Source: Lagopus muta
Taxonomy: Eukaryota > Chordata > Aves > Galliformes > Phasianidae
Assembly: GCF_023343835.1 (NCBI RefSeq)
Contig: NC_064437.1
Coordinates: 24,589,001-24,653,000 of the forward strand
Direction: 5' to 3'
Length of the DNA: 64,000 bases
In this document: positions 22,801 through 35,100 of the stretch, piece by piece
Position numbering within the stretch: position 1 is the first letter of the stretch
How the letters are laid out: each line of letters begins with the position of its first letter
The notes under the pieces: generated by a model
What the model saw: only the letters and a program-made list of their open reading frames with translations
Databases searched by the model: none
What the model was told of the DNA's origin: nothing
Translations under genes and position numbers: made by a program

Positions 22801-25800
22801 CAGAGAGTATCAGGGACAGCCAGATGTGTGAGCAGGGGTTGGGTGGGTAGGATGGAGAGCAGCTGAGAGGGAGGGGTAGCCCTGTGGTTGGGGTCTCATA
22901 GGATTCCTGTTTCTGGAGGAGGATGGAGAAAGGGATGGGAACTGGAACTCTCCCCTTGCATGGTTAAAGACGTCAGCAGATACAGGGCTGGGGCGAGGGT
23001 CTAGCTGGGATATTGATGCATTGATAGATGGTTCACAGAGTAATACATTTGTAGCAGTTGTTGTCTGTCACCAAGGAAAGGATGTTTGTCTTTGAACCTA
23101 GGATCCCATCTAAGCCAAGTCCTCACCATTGTTTTTCCATTGCTTTCTGAACGAAGATCTGTGCTGTCATCAACATGAAGGGAGTGACTGTTTCAGCCTC
23201 GCTTATTTCCTTGATGATAGAAGAGCTGCACTCCAGCTGTTCCTCTGGAAGAGACATGCAGTTGCTGCCTGCCATAAGCAGCCACCTCAGCCCCTATAAC
23301 AGCTCTTCCTACCCTCACATCAGCAAGTGGCATCCTGTCCCACCTCCACCTGCCTACACCATCAGCTGTTCATTGAATTTGATAGTCTCACCTCTTTTCC
23401 TTTCTCTACTGTGCTAATTGCATGCTTTGGGAGTGAAACTCTGATTCCAAGAACATCAGAGGTCTTGGTGAAGAAGTCCTACCAAAGAAGTAGACCACCT
23501 TCCTAGAAATTCAAGTGGCAGTGGAAGACCTCAGCAAACACTGGGCAAGGAAAGAACTGGCAGGTCCCTGCAAGAGGATCTAAAATCTTCACCCACATCA
23601 AGGAAAAGAAGCCTTTGTCACAGTTTGTGTAAAGTACAGGGCTGGAGAGTGCCTACCAGCTGGTATTTCACCATGGAAATAATTTCTGACAATGCTGTTA
23701 ATGAGGAGGTTCTTTGTCTTGGTGTTGGTCTCTGCAGCTAACTTCTCCACAGCCATCCAGAAGCGCAGTGGTTCAGCTGCATTGCGCTCCTCGAGGAACT
23801 GCTTGAAGTACTGCAGGTGGGCAGGGCTGTGCAGAACCTTCACAAAGTGCCTGCAGGGAGGAGACACCAGGAGACAACCAGAGCTGAGGGCAGGCAGGGA
23901 TTTGCAATTTATATCCTGATGTGGGGCTGTCAGGAGTCTTGTCTGGAGTATCCCCAGGAGGGGGGAGTCCACGTGGACATTCACATGGCATCTCCGTGAC
24001 AAAGCAAGGAGTGACACTGAAGGGAATCAGTGGGAAAATTCTGTTTCCTGAAAGTAGCAAAAGACAGCAAATCTTTGTACTGCAAGGTGCCAGACCTGGG
24101 TCTTCTCGTTGGCTTCTCTACTGCAACAGTGGTGTCCTTCTTGGCACTTGATTTGGTTTTTCTCCTAGGAGCAGCCCTCTTCTTTTCCCTCTTGGGCTCA
24201 GCAGCTGTGGGGACAGAATGGAGCTGGCTGCTTTCTTGGGTGACAATTATAGCCTGTCACAGCTGTTCTCAGGTCAGAGGACCCCAAAGAAGCCTGAGCT
24301 GCCTCCAGAACTGCCCTGCTGACTTCAACAGGATGAGCCTAGCTCAGGGGACATTGGGTACTGTAGAAGCCCTTCACCTCACCTTCATGGCTTCAACTCC
24401 TCAGCATCTGCTTCAGAGGAAACCTCCAGCTCCCACCCATGCTGGCTGGATTAACACCCGTAAACACGTGCCTTCCAAGGGTGGTTGCACCTATATCTCC
24501 TTCTGGAGATGTTTCCCTGATGATGCTTCCTCCTGCTTGTCCTGAGGAATGCTGGCTGGGAGCCTGCCCTGCTTCTAGTCTGCTCTGGTTGGACTCACCA
24601 AGTGGTGGGCTTCTGGGAGACAGAACCTCCTTATCCTTGCTGCAGCTATCCACAGACAGCGATTCTTTCTGAACAGCCAACTCTTTTGATGTCATTTTCT
24701 GGTAGTCTGCATCTGATAGAGAAGAAAGAACAGATCCATCTCCTGCAGGCTCTGACTGTCCTCCAGAACTTACTGAGTGCTACCTTCTCACTCTTTGCCT
24801 TTCCTTTCCCCTTCTCTATTCTATTCCTGTGATCCACCCATGATGCTACATTTTCAAGACCTTAAGCTCCCCAAGTGGTCAAGGTGTGGCAGTGGGATGA
24901 CAATGACCATCCCTGCCTTTGCATTTCAATCTCTTTGCTACAGCCTAGTGACCCAAGCCAGTCCAGTACTGAGAAGGGCAAATTTGATCTAAAGCTCACT
25001 GCTAAAACTTGGATTATGGCTTGTGGCTTGCATATATCTTGTCTGAACCCACCCAGTGACACTGTTAGCAATAAAACAAGATACTGCTAAGCCAAAACCT
25101 GCATGTTGGTGGCTTGGTCACTACAGACACACAAAATATGCTGCATCAGCATGAGCCAACCTGAATACCAGCAGAAATTCAGAGCCTTCTCTTACCAGTT
25201 TTGCTCACAAGAGATTCCACCTCTGCCTGGAGCACACCCCTTTTCTGGAGGTCTCGAGTGCCAAAGGATCGCCAGTGCTCAGGAGAGAGGCCTTCCAAGT
25301 TCCTTGTGTCATACAAGGCCTGGCTCAGCTTCAAGGACTCATTTATCCGCTCAGACAGGAGGAAATATTTGTCTTTCCCAAGACCATGTCCTTGTACCTT
25401 GGGCACTGGGACATCACTCTGTGAAGACTGACAAGAAGAGCAGAGGCTAATGGCACAGAGCATCTTATTACACCCCACTCGAGGAACTGCAGGCTAGCTG
25501 CACATTTTTGCACTTACAAACCTATCCAAATTAAATCTCTGGAAGAAACCTGAGCACAGAGCTCAGCATAAGACTTGGACCTGTCCATACTTTTCCTAAA
25601 GCGGGCTCACATCTGCCTGCAGCTGCATCCAAACAGTGGCTCATCAGCCAAGGGCAGCTGCTTTCCTGAAGAGGTCACCATCCATCAAGGAGGACTGAAA
25701 ACAGCCACGAGGGTGTCATGGACAGACAGGTGAGCTCACGTTTTCTTTTCTGCTGTCCCTGGTGCGGCTCTGGCTAATGTCCCAGGAGTGCCACCCACTG

Positions 25801-28800
25801 TCCCCACGGAGACCCTCATGCAGGTTTTGGCCATTCACCACTAGCGAGCAGGGACAGAGAGGCTGTCTGCAAACCGAGCTGCATGCTGCTGAGAGCAAGC
25901 ACCAAAAATAGCCCTGCTAAGCTCCAAGCAGCTCTTCTGACATTGGTGCAGAGAGAGCCCCCAATGAGTTTGGCTTAGGGGATGGTGCCTGCGGAGAGCA
26001 TGGCCCCGACACCTGCCCAAGTGCTAATTGCACTCCCAGACCAAGCATTTGCTCTGAGTGGTAATTTCCTTGACAAGGGATGCTTAGAAACATGGGCAGC
26101 TAATTAACTTACAACCAAAAGCATTTAATGAGCAGAGCCAGGAGCTGACAGCTGCCAACTGACTGCTCCATAAGAGCTCGGCTCTCACAGACTGCAATGC
26201 TGGGGCTTTGGGGCACTGCCCTTGCCAGCCTCTCCTAACCATTTCTGGGACCAGCTGCTGATTTTTTACATTGCTATTCCAAGAAAATCCTAATGGTCAG
26301 CCTGAAGACATGAGCTGCGGTGAGCAAAAATTCCTGTGTGGGTTGTGCAAGGGACCCAAACACGCAGGATGTTCTGAGGTTTCTGTTTGCAAGGAGGCTT
26401 CCTGGAGTTAGGATAGCATTCAGGGCACTGAGAAGTATGATGCATTAGTGGGATATCTGCTGCCGGAAGGATGGTTTGCTTGTGTAACTCTTACTTAAAT
26501 CACTGCTTTACACAGTGGGGAAAAAGGAAAAAAAAGAAAAACACTTGGAAAACTTGAGTGCAGTTGAATCAGAGGCCAAAATGCTGTACATCCTCCTCCC
26601 CCAGCATGCTGGCCGTAAGTTTGTGCTGGGACAAGGATGTATGCATGTGTAGCTGCCCATGAGTCAGATTAAAAGCAGCATTTGGTCCAGGCAGGGAAAA
26701 AGGGGGAGAATTAATTCCCAGAAGTGGTTTGCTCAGCATGCTGCCTGCTGCTGGCTTTGCATGCACCTCCCCTGCATTTAGATCTCTCCATTTCTGGGAT
26801 GGGTAATGGCCCAGGGGCTGACCTGTGGGATGCTGGATCACTGCAGCTAGTGCTGAGCTTCCCTCCCTCCCTATCCCCCTGCTTCTCCCATCTACACTGC
26901 TACCTGCAAACCCCTTGAAGATGCCCACAGCCCTGTGCATCCCCTTTACCATGAACTGGAGGAATGTCTCGTCATCATGAGCCAGAAATTTCTCATAGTA
27001 GGTGCAGAGGACCTGAAGAGGAGAAAAGGTAGGGTGTCCTCAGCTGTTCTCATGTGTCCCACCAGCAGCCAGCACCCTTGCTGTACCCCAAGGTCGCAGT
27101 GACAGTGTTGAGACAACCAAGGGCAGCTTTGCTGTGGGCTGTACACAGTGTGCTTCAGTCATGTTGTGCTGGAAGCAGTGACTCAGATGTGAAAGGATGG
27201 CTGCCATCCTTTGAGCACCATCTGACAGCTGAGGCCACCAGCTGCTCGGTGGCTGCTCATCTCTGCTCCTCAGCCCAGCAGACCCATGGGGATGCTTCTC
27301 TCTGCCAGTCTGCTGCATCTAGGTCACTGATTCCAGTCCAAGCTGACTTGTGACCATAAGTTTTGCCCTCCCTGTTCTCTGTTCATCTTCTAAATATCTC
27401 TGTTAAACCTGCCCTTGCACCAGGCTGGGGTGTGTAGGCACAGCTGTACCCCACAGTCTGACCACTGCCAATCTCTACCTTACAAATCTCTTTTTGAGTC
27501 CTGAATATCCAGGGGGTGAATTCTGCAGAAGCCAGATGGTCCCGCAGGCCCTGGAGGATCCTCGTCTCCACGGGAAGCTGCTGTATGGTGTTTTCCACCA
27601 GATAGGACTCACAGATCCTCTCCGTGAGGAAACGGCGCAGGAAGAAGCTATTTTCTCTTCTGTGGTCCAGCACCACGGGTAGGAATTCCTCCAGGTCGTG
27701 CCATAGGTCCAGGAGACGAGCCTCAGCAGTGTGGTCCTGGCAGATCAAGAAGGTCCTGAAGGGCCGTCCTGCGTAGCTGTCAGCACTGAGCGCCCAGGGG
27801 AGGTAACGTAAGGTCTTGGCTGGCCTTGTGGGGGACGGTATCTTGGCCAGGGGTGTAGAGGAACGTAGGCTGGAGAGGACCTTCTTTTCACATAGGTTTT
27901 CCAGGTGGAGGACCTGTTTTTCTCTGGGCCTAGGTCTTTCTGCTCCTCCTCGGCTTCCAATGGCAGTATTTGCAGTGCGCTCTGGCTGCGGACGAATCTG
28001 TCCCAAACCACCTTTACACTGTTGCAATCTCTTCGTGCTCCCAGCTGGCTCTGTCTGCCTTTCTGGTTGCGTCTTCATTTCTTGGCTGTTTCTTCCCTCC
28101 TTGATAAGAGCCCAGATCTTTTCTTTGGCCTCCCTGCTGCAGTAGGGCTCTGGTGAATCCTGGCTCCTATTAATTCTCATTGGGGAAAGGCCATCTGAAA
28201 TGCCCGAGGGCTCCTGCAAGTGGCCCTGTGCCAACCGCTCCTGATATTCCTGCAGCAGAGGCAAGCAGGATTTTTCCTCCTCCATGCTCATCTTGCACTG
28301 GATGAAGAATTTAGGGAGCCAGTAACTCTGAAGGATAAACAGGGCCTGCTGCTGCATTTTGCTCAGGATCTCCCTCCGGGTGCCTACAGACCCAATGTTT
28401 GTGACTGTCTGCGATGAGCCTGAAATGGATGCAGGGAGTGATGATGTGAAGATGGCTCCAAGCAGACCTGCCACGGGGGATCCCCAGCCAAGCAAAGGTA
28501 CTGCTGGCATCCCATCCGTTCCTGGGAGCAGCCAGGAACAGGCCAGAAGCTCCCATCCCACTTACGGGCAGTGGTGCCGCAGAGGGTAAGGATGCTGGAG
28601 CCTTCACGCAGGTGGGTGACCTTCAGCCTTTGGATCAAAGACAGATAGAGGTCCTTGTGCATTGCATCTGACTCATCAAGCCCCAGCAGCCTCTCAGTGA
28701 TAAGCCAGAAGTCTGTCAGTTCCTCCCCTTTGGATCAGACAAGAGAACGATGTGATGGAGGTGGTATTAAAAGCCTTGCTGGGGAGCAAAGCAGCCTGTG

Positions 28801-30992
28801 ATTAAAAGAAAAAGCTGTGAAGATGTGGAGGGGCTGCGGAGCACACCATGCCCACCTGCCATTCCTTGGGTGAAGGCTCGGAAGCGCCACATGCCCTGGC
28901 TCCCACTGATGCATTTCTCCAGCAGCCACTGGTCCGCGCTCTGCCAGTTCAGCAATCTTGCTGTTGGAGAGAGAGCAAGGCACGGCATCGGGGCACAAGC
29001 CTTGATAAATGCCTTATTTTTCCAAAATAAAGACCTGCATCCCAGCTGCTAGAACTTTCTTTCCAGCAGCCAACCCTTGCGCTGATTCGCAGATGGGCAA
29101 AACAACAGGCTGGAATGAAGGGGATTGTATGGGGGCAATCTGCACAGTCCAGATTTGCTGCCCTTGAGACAGACCAGGGTGTAAAGTAAGGGTGTGTTTT
29201 GTGCGTTTGCAGGGCATATTAATGGCACTAAGGGGCACGGCTTAATGATGGGGCTCCTTAGGTCAGGTTGATGGTTGGACTTGATTACCTTCAAAGTATT
29301 TTTCAGCCTGGACGATTTTATGATTTTTATGAGTTTCCCAGCATAGGATGCTCAGTGCAAAGCAAGAGCCCAGAACCAGAGTGTGCAATGCCTTTTTAAC
29401 CCAGTGCTATGCTCAGCAGGCACCAGGCAAGAGGAAGCCCTGCTAGTGCAGCAATGACTCACCTGCTTCCTCCGAGCGAATGAAACCCAGGAGCTTCTGG
29501 CAGAGGACGAGGAGGAGGCACAGGCTGGATTTGCAGAAGTGAGGCAGCCGGTGTTTTCCCAGCCAGGCCAACAGAGCCGAGGGACTGGGATCCTGCATTG
29601 CACCCCACACCCAAGCAGAGGATGAGGCAGTGAGCGAGGAGCTGGCTCTTGCACGGGGATTAGGGTGAGTAATGGGCCCATGCTAGGGGGGTTGCTGGAG
29701 AATGGCGTGAGCCATCCCCATGTGCAGGAAGAAGGGGGGATGCTCGTGCTGCCTGTGTCCCTGCTATCTCTCCTCCCCACTTGCCTCCTTTCCCAGAGCC
29801 CCAATTTCCCGTGGTTTCTGCTCCACCCATGACTTAAAGGCAAAATGAAACCTGGGTTTGAAATCACACCCCTGGCTGCATGAACATGGAGGAGAGAGCA
29901 GCCTCAGAAATGAGGAACCGACTCTGTCCCTGCCCAGTGCCCTTCCTCCCCTTTCTTTGTTCTCACAAGGGATGTTTTCTCACCAGGTGGCTTGGTAGCT
30001 CTGGCCAGAGGTCCCATTGCCCCGTGCTGCTCCTGTAAATGGGTGTCTGGCCAAAAACCTGCATTGAAAGGAATGGGGAGATCTTGATGTGATGGAAGGT
30101 GGTGGGGGAGCCCAGAGCCTGGCTGTCCTAGTTAGTTCCCACTACAGAGAAGGCACCATCTTCTGTCAGACCTCACTACCTCCTCCATGCCGAGGTCCTC
30201 AGCTTTCCCTGCCCTGACAGCCCAAGTACAATATAGTCCCAAGATTTTCTCTGATGTGGAACACAAAAGATCCTGGGCTTTGTGGTGAGGAGCAGACTTA
30301 CAGGAAGGCTCAGAAACGTGTTGAAGAAGTCAACAAAAACTTCATCTCTCAGCAGCAGTTCTATGTCCGTGGAGTCTATGATTGCTGCAGGGGAGAAGAG
30401 AAAGTTACCTGGGCTTTGTGCTGTTGAAAGATGGATTGTAAAGTGAAAGAGAAGCGGGAGCAGTCAGGACAGAACAGAGCTAAGAAAAATGTGATCTTAG
30501 TTGGGGTTTGGTGCACTGAGGTCCTACTGCATCTATGTGCTGGGGGCTGCTGACACGGGGTGTTTGGAAAGCATGTGGTTCAGTTGCACGTAGGACTTGG
30601 GAAGTTTGAATGGCCACTTTCTAAATATCGAGGGTTTGTGGAGGTTGAGTACAAATGCTGCAGCATTTCCTTTGAATTATCAGGCATCATCAGGCAGGTT
30701 GTGTCTTTGGGTAGAGCAGCGTTGACTGCAGACATCCACTCCAACCACCCAGCACCTGAAGGCAGTGTGTCGGTGTTGGAATAATCCAAAATCTGTCCCT
30801 TGAATTTGTGCTTGGTTCTGAAAGACTTGGAGTGGACGGGCAGCACCTGCTGATGTTGGATGCCCTTGGAAATGCTCACCAGCACAAAGGCATGCTGTGC
30901 CACAGGAAGGACCCAGGTTTATAAAGCCTAATGCTGCTTTTCCTCTTCAGAGTGTGCTTTGCTCCAGCCAAAGTTCACTCACTGGTGGCCAT
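16811..30992 (-). CDS. RGSL1: Regulator of G-protein signaling-like protein 1, ~21 coding exons, ~1,067 aa
   Basis: Exons in transcript order: 30992-30983, 30384-30302, 30058-29984, 29592-29463, 28960-28856, 28727-28566, 28419-27479, 27012-26950, 25427-25196, 24712-24599, 24204-24096, 23850-23657, 23244-23127, 22784-22688, 22375-~22246, 20867-20719, 20187-20049, 19436-19312, 19156-19044, 17346-17291, 16873-16811. Phases agree at every junction except 22246 to 20867, where an exon may be missing. Total length is close to human RGSL1 (1,076 aa). N-terminal LLLRDEVFVDFFNTFLSLP and VFGQTPIY are RGSL1-like. RGS-fold segments lie at about residues 420-520, 675-800 (QYFKQFLEERNAAEPLRFWM) and 820-990. 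The C-terminus is Ser-rich, then almost all Glu. The region around FPILIHFWK may be membrane-associated. Biochemical role unknown; expression in human is reported mainly from testis. The exon 24096 donor (CAG|gtctgg) is weak, with a phase-equivalent alternative just downstream. Confidence 0.88.
18226..18545 (-). mobile_element. CR1 LINE 3' end in RGSL1 intron
   Basis: One of the longer copies in the window, about 320 nt. It runs from atcatagaatccttaaagtt through tccagggatggggcaccaac to a 5' part matching the CR1 untranslated region. Same strand as RGSL1. Confidence 0.88.
20254..20420 (-). mobile_element. CR1 LINE 3' end in RGSL1 intron
   Basis: Contains gaatcacagaatcccagagc and cagggatggggcaccaccac. 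It lies in the intron between exons 20867-20719 and 20187-20049. Confidence 0.85.
21042..21340 (-). mobile_element. CR1 LINE 3' end in RGSL1 intron
   Basis: Clear from 21042 (gaatcatagaatggcttgga) to about 21210; the remainder to about 21340 is more diverged. It sits inside the RGSL1 interval where the exon chain could not be joined. Confidence 0.8.
29215..29335 (+). mobile_element. CR1 LINE tail in RGSL1 intron
   Basis: Tail sequence ggtcaggttgatggttggac runs to gattttatgatttttatg. Opposite strand to RGSL1. Confidence 0.75.
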
Positions 30993-30999
30993 CTTGTTG

Positions 31000-33900
31000 C
31001 TGTGTCCGGAGGATGTGTTCTAGATCACCGTGCTGCTTGTGACACACTTGTCCTAGCCCTGACCTGCAGGGACATGGAGGGCTCTTGGGGACTGCAGTGC
31101 TCTCCATGCTTTCCTGAAATGAAGACTTGCCCATCTCCCCACTAGGGGCAGCTTCTTGCCTTCAAACCAGGCTCTTGTTAGTACCTTGGTGCCGTGTTGT
31201 CAGGGCTTTTGATGTCCCATGGGAGACTCTGCTATGGTTTCCCTCAACAGAGCAACCCTTGGCTCCCAGTTGGGACTGATTCCCACCTTTGGAGACCTCC
31301 TGGGAAGAGGAGGAAAGAAATGCCAAGTCAAATGCAGCCTGGGTTGGAAGTAGCAGGTGGTGGTGGGGAGACCCTGACAGTTCTAGCATCACGTTAACTG
31401 AGCAGGAGGGCAGAGAAAGGCTAGTCTTAGCTGCGTTGGGGCCACCGGTGCCCCAGCCCAAGTTGCCTGCAGCAGGTCTGAGCTTTTTTTGGTGGGGACC
31501 AGCCATGGTGCCCTCGGGAAAGAGAAGCGGGTCGAGCCATCTCTCTGGGGCCGGTCCCCAGCAGCGAGGTCACCTCACCAGATGGCGCTGTCAAACCAGC
31601 AATGCGACGCTGTCCCCATTGCAGGGATGGCTCCTTGCTGCTCCTGTCCCCTGTGTGATGAGTAGGGAGGCACCGCTGGTTTTACGGCTAGGCAGTGATG
31701 TGTTGAAAAGGTTAATGGTGTGGGGGCATCGACACACTCTGTCACCCTGAGCGTTTATTTGCAGATTGCTGGAGCTGTCCCTCCACACACGTGTGCACTG
31801 GGAGGGATGCTGGCTTTGGGATAGGGTTGAGCACAGCCCCGCGGGCAGCCACCATCCCCTTCCTCTGGTCGGGGAGCACACCAGGGCTGGGGGGACAGCA
31901 GCCCTGAAGTCAGCCCGCCCAAATGATGCAGGGAAGGCTGAGCTGTGAGCAACTTTGCTCATTCCAGGTGCCAGTTGGTCTGCAAACAAGCGTGCAGTGA
32001 GATCCTCAGAGCTCTGCTCGTGTCAGCACGGCTCCGGGCTGACCTCAGCAGGGCCGAGCCAGCCCTGCCGGGAGAGGATCAAGGCTGCGAGCTGGAACAG
32101 ATCGGCACGGTTACCATGGAAAAGCACGGGATCGTTTCCATAAAGCCTTTGCCCGAGGTGAGGCGGTGTTTCGGCAGGAAGGAGCTCCGCTCAGCACAGC
32201 TGGTTGGTGCACAGCTGCCCATCCGCCTGGCAAAGTTTGCAGTGAGATCCTTTGTGAAGATGCCTTGCAAAAGAAGATTACGTAGGCTGAGATTGAGCAG
32301 ACCTGCCAGATTTAAAAGGGTAGGAGAAGGCTCGCAGAGGGTTTTGGGGTGGCCACACTCTTTGCGCAAAGATACGGGCAAGGTTGCAACACCAACTGCG
32401 TCAGTATTGCTTCTGAGAGCAGCCCACCCTCAGCAGACCTGAGGCCGCCTCTGCCCCCTGGCAGCCCCACACACGGTGTTGGCAGAGGGGACGTGCCTGG
32501 GGCTCAAGGCTCAGGTTCTTGCCCCACCGCAACACCAAAGTCCAAGGCCGTGTGGCTGCAAGGTCGCCAGGACCTGGATGCCTGCAGTACCCACGTGGGC
32601 TCACAGCCTCCCAGATTCACCTACCCTACAGAAGCAGCAGGGCAGCCACACACATCTCTGCTGTGCTTTTGGTGGCACGCATCACTGCGGTGCCCAGGCT
32701 TCACAAGCCTGACATGAGTATTCTATGCATGGATACTACTGGATTTTTTTCCTCATGCACTCTCAGGCTGTTCTGATATGAATAGTTTAGGATACTTCGA
32801 AGACCACATCAGCAATGGTGGGATCCTTCTGGGCTTGTAGCATCTCACAATTAATTATACAAAGTCTTGGGTGCGGCAGTTCAGCCTTAGCCTTGAATGT
32901 ATTAGCCTATTTTTTCTAATGCAATTTTCACGCTCACTCTCCTGGGTGCTTAAGACTTGTTTGCTCAACGAGGACATCTCTGGTGTTTCCTGATGTTAAT
33001 TAGAAGTATTTCTGAGCCTACTGCCATCTGTCTGGGGTTTCTTTGCTTGGGATTTGCCATGGACACACTGCCCCTGTAGCAAGCTTTGCATTTCCTTGCT
33101 CCCTCTCCAGTAGCATCACCCGTAATCCTGCATATGTCCAAGTGGAGCACAGCTAGGGCTGGGGGATGCGATCCAGCCGTAAGGAAGGCATGCAGGCAGC
33201 ATTGCAGCACCTCGCACAGTGTGCAGTGTCAGGCCTTGATCCTGCCACTGAATGCACTCAGGAGAATTTCCACCTCCTTAATAAAGCTGTAATGTGTATT
33301 AGGCTGAGATTAATCTGCCAGCCATGGTTAATGTGTTCCTGACCTAGTAGGGAGCATGCTTAGCAGCATGAACCGCGCTAATAAAATAAATAAATAAATA
33401 AATAAATAAAGAGAAAAAGAAGAAAGCAAGCAAAGGAAAAAAAAAATTGCCAATGCACAGTGTGACCAATTTCCAACTGCAAGGGAAAGGCATGCGCTGA
33501 GCACTCCCTGGGATATTCTCCACCCTTGAACAGAGCAAGCAGAGCCAAGCAATCTCTGGGTCTCAAATCCCCCGCCCTGCCTGCCTGGTTCTCATCATCC
33601 AGCTTCCCCCAGCCACGCTTGAAGGAAGAGCACGTGCTTCACAGCGGTGTCTCTGCTTGCTGCAGAGCAGCGAGGTGGGTGCCGGGCTTGCGATGCCGAG
33701 CGTGTTGCTCTGTGCAAAAGCAAAGAGGTGGGCTGGTGGGGGATGTGGGAGGGGAGGGACTTTCTTTTTCACGTGTGCCTCTGCACTTTTTTATTAATTT
33801 GCTTTCCTACGCCGCCGTTCTGTGCAGCTCAGGTCATCGCCGGCTTTGCTCTGCCTTTGCAAGCCCTCCGGTCACCACCCCACAGCCACCCTTGACCCTG

Positions 33901-34500
33901 GCAGCACCTTCAAAGGCAGCATGCTGCGGAGCCTGCAATGTTTGCTCGCTTATCAGCTGGGCAGCCTCCCACTGCGCTCCTGGGGACACCGCTTGGCCAC
34001 TGCTGCCCGCGCAAGGTCAGTCCCCTGGCGCCGTGCTGAGCTCCCTGTCCTCATTGGGTGACTACCGTTTGAGGGCAGAGTGGTAATTAATTAATTAAAC
34101 AGCAGCTCATCTCGCTAAGGCCTTGGGTTTGCTAACCCATGAGTAAAGGGCTTCAGCCCTGTGAACCCCTCTAGGGGAGATGCAGTAGTGGCCGCGTGTG
34201 AGCAGGTCCCACCTGGCTGTGCTGGTGGAGGTGGCACATAGTCAGACACTAAGTTCTCATCCCTTGGCTGCATTTCAGTTGTGCCCTGTGTGGCACCACA
34301 GTGAGCAGCGGTTTCACAGACTGGTTTGAAAGTGATACAGCTGAAATGGGAATGCCTTGGCTGGTGGGCACAGGGGGAGATGCTCTTCTCACCTTCCTCC
34401 CAGCTGTGTCAGAGGCTGGGCCTCTTCCTAGGATCTAATCCATCACAGCACAATAGACCATTCCTACTCTTTGTGTGATGCTTATATTTTAAGAAAAGAA
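31000..34500. other. Intergenic stretch upstream of RGSL1
   Basis: No convincing exon or RNA gene was recognised. It lies between the RGSL1 start and the GLUL upstream region and probably contains promoter elements of RGSL1 (minus strand, just above 31.0 kb). A TAAA microsatellite is present near 33.4 kb. Confidence 0.45.
33378..33412. repeat. (TAAA)n microsatellite
   Basis: About seven tandem copies of a TAAA tetramer followed by an A/G-rich run. Likely length-polymorphic. Confidence 0.9.
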
Positions 34501-34655
34501 ATGGTGAAGTGCTGGTAGAGCTGCCCAGAGCTGTGGGTGCCCCAGGCTGTGGATGGGACCTGGCAGCCTGAGCTGGGGGGCAGCCAGCCCAGGGCAGGGC
34601 TGAGTCTGGATTATCTTGGAAGTCCCTTTTAACACAACCATTCTATGGACTTACA
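34500..34655 (+). mobile_element. CR1 LINE 3' end fragment
   Basis: Diverged copy with ggtgaagtgctggtagagct, a cagccagcccagggcaggg segment and a tail ending accattctatgga. Confidence 0.75.
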
Positions 34656-34789
34656 CAATCGTTCATCTGGATTTAGTACAGGTGACAGGCAATTTTACCC
34701 GTGCTTAGCACATCAGGTCTGCACTGGAGCATCGCAATCCCCCAGCTTCTGATGGAGAGGTTTGTGCAGAGTTTGCACTACTGCTCCGA

Positions 34790-35100
34790 AGGCAGCAGAG
34801 CTCGGCGTCACCCAGCCCCGGATCAACACGTTGCGTTCCGCGGGTTCGTGGCTTTGAAAGCTGAATTAAAGCCAAAGCTGGGAGGTGTCACCTCTCGGCA
34901 CCACGCCTGTCCGGCGCCCCGCCGGCCTCGTTGACTGCGGCGAGGAGGGGTCACAAGGCTGAGCTTCCTCAAAAGACCAGCAGGCGGTGGGGAGGAGGAG
35001 GAGGCAGGAGATAAACAGGCGGCAGGAGCCCTGCGGGAGGCACGGGCCGTTCTGCCCGGCCGCCTTCCCGGGAGAGGGCGCTGGGGAGCCTCCCCTGCTT
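34790..35100. promoter_or_regulatory. CpG-rich patch upstream of GLUL
   Basis: CpG dinucleotides are frequent (gcgttccgcgggttcgtgg, ccggcgccccgccggcctcg, gcccggccgccttcccggg) compared with neighbouring DNA. It is about 1.8-2 kb upstream of the GLUL exon and may be a distal regulatory region. Function not shown by sequence. Confidence 0.4.

Noticed and set aside
31591-34086. Several 130-190-codon frames between RGSL1 and GLUL
   Set aside because: No family motif and no consistent exon chain; overlapping frames on both strands argue for chance.
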